A stretch of 5,587 bases of DNA from Clostridiales bacterium UBA6330 (GTDB lineage: Bacteria; Bacillota; Clostridia; Oscillospirales; CAG-272), in the NCBI GenBank assembly GCA_002438075.1, contig DJSQ01000101.1, positions 782-6,368 on the forward strand, written 5' to 3'. Shown piece by piece: positions 5,357-5,587 of the stretch (position 1 is its first letter; each line of letters opens with the position of its first letter). The position numbers and the translations under genes are program-made. The notes under the pieces were generated by a model. The model was not told the origin of the DNA. It made no database searches and saw only the letters and a list, made by a program, of their open reading frames with translations.

Positions 5357-5587
5357 ATGAGAGAAGAATTGCTGTTCTGCGATGATTGGATGTTCTATCG
5401 TGGAGATATCAAGTCGCAACCTCCGACGCATAAAATGTTTTCATATCTGGGGGCAAAAACCGAGCGATACTTAATGGGTCCTGCCTCTTCTTATCACTAT
5501 GTTACAGACGGTGGGATATCTCCGTTTGATACATTGAAAGATTATAATTCGGAAACATGGGAACGTGTCACGCTCCCACACGATTAT
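5357..5587 (+). CDS. Glycoside hydrolase family 2 enzyme, N-terminal fragment (cut by window end)
   Basis: An open frame of 77 codons runs off the window. It begins MREELLFCDDWMFYRGD and reaches a W-E-R-V-T-L-P-H-D-Y segment at its visible end; the LFxxDWxFxxGD start and WxxVxLPHDY/W are the typical opening of the GH2 sugar-binding (jelly-roll) domain of beta-galactosidases, beta-glucuronidases and relatives. The catalytic domain lies beyond the window, so the substrate cannot be told. No signal peptide is seen, so it probably acts on imported glycosides. GAGGA (5342-5346) lies 10 bases before the ATG, overlapping the iolB stop, and the gap to iolB is only 13 bases, so it is likely co-transcribed. 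Its GC content (roughly 43% by counting) is well below that of iolB, and codons such as TCT and TAT are more frequent. Confidence 0.85.
   Translation, partial: MREELLFCDDWMFYRGDIKSQPPTHKMFSYLGAKTERYLMGPASSYHYVTDGGISPFDTLKDYNSETWERVTLPHDY

Noticed and set aside
2049..5358. Further long minus-strand frames (2049-2894, 2716-3801, 3447-4454, 4528-5358)
   Set aside because: Each lies opposite a well-supported gene, has no family signature, and crosses gene junctions in ways that only make sense as shadows of plus-strand codon bias.

Overview
The window looks like part of a carbohydrate-catabolism locus from a low-oxygen Gram-positive bacterium, most likely a Clostridia-type Bacillota. This is inferred from strong AGGAGG-type ribosome binding sites, a match to the CcpA cre operator consensus in the leader, and the mix of class II aldolase, PfkB kinase, IolB and GlcD/GlcF-like redox proteins. 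Taxonomy cannot be fixed from the sequence alone. The first five genes are fairly GC-rich (57% in one 60-base sample of the fifth), while the leader and the last, partial gene are visibly more AT-rich.

Layout: Bases 1-271 are non-coding or regulatory. They hold a short ACAG tandem repeat at the window edge, a long hairpin followed by a T-run (probable terminator of something upstream), a 10-bp inverted repeat, a weak extended -10 promoter candidate, and two overlapping cre-like operator sites just before the first gene. From 272 to 5343 five genes run head-to-tail on the + strand with gaps of 1-13 bases or overlaps of 4 and 11 bases, so they almost certainly form one operon: (1) an FAD-linked oxidase of the GlcD/alkyl-DHAP-synthase-like VAO family, (2) a two-[4Fe-4S] GlcF-like iron-sulfur protein, (3) a class II fructose-bisphosphate-type aldolase, (4) a PfkB/ribokinase-family sugar kinase, (5) an IolB 5-deoxy-glucuronate isomerase. 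After 13 bases a sixth gene starts, the N-terminus of a glycoside hydrolase family 2 enzyme cut off by the window end.

How they may work together: IolB, a PfkB kinase and a class II aldolase are the same three enzyme types that carry out the last steps of myo-inositol breakdown (5-deoxyglucuronate to 2-deoxy-5-ketogluconate, its 6-phosphate, then DHAP plus malonate semialdehyde). The parsimonious reading is therefore an inositol-type or related deoxy-sugar-acid pathway. The unusual part is the leading FAD oxidase/iron-sulfur pair, which is not part of the textbook iol pathway and could supply an electron-acceptor-linked oxidation of the substrate or an intermediate. The iron-sulfur partner is itself unusual: its two ferredoxin-type clusters are intact, but the cysteine ligands of both C-terminal CCG domains are almost all gone. 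The GH2 gene could release the sugar or cyclitol from a glycoside, but its lower GC content may mean it is a later arrival.
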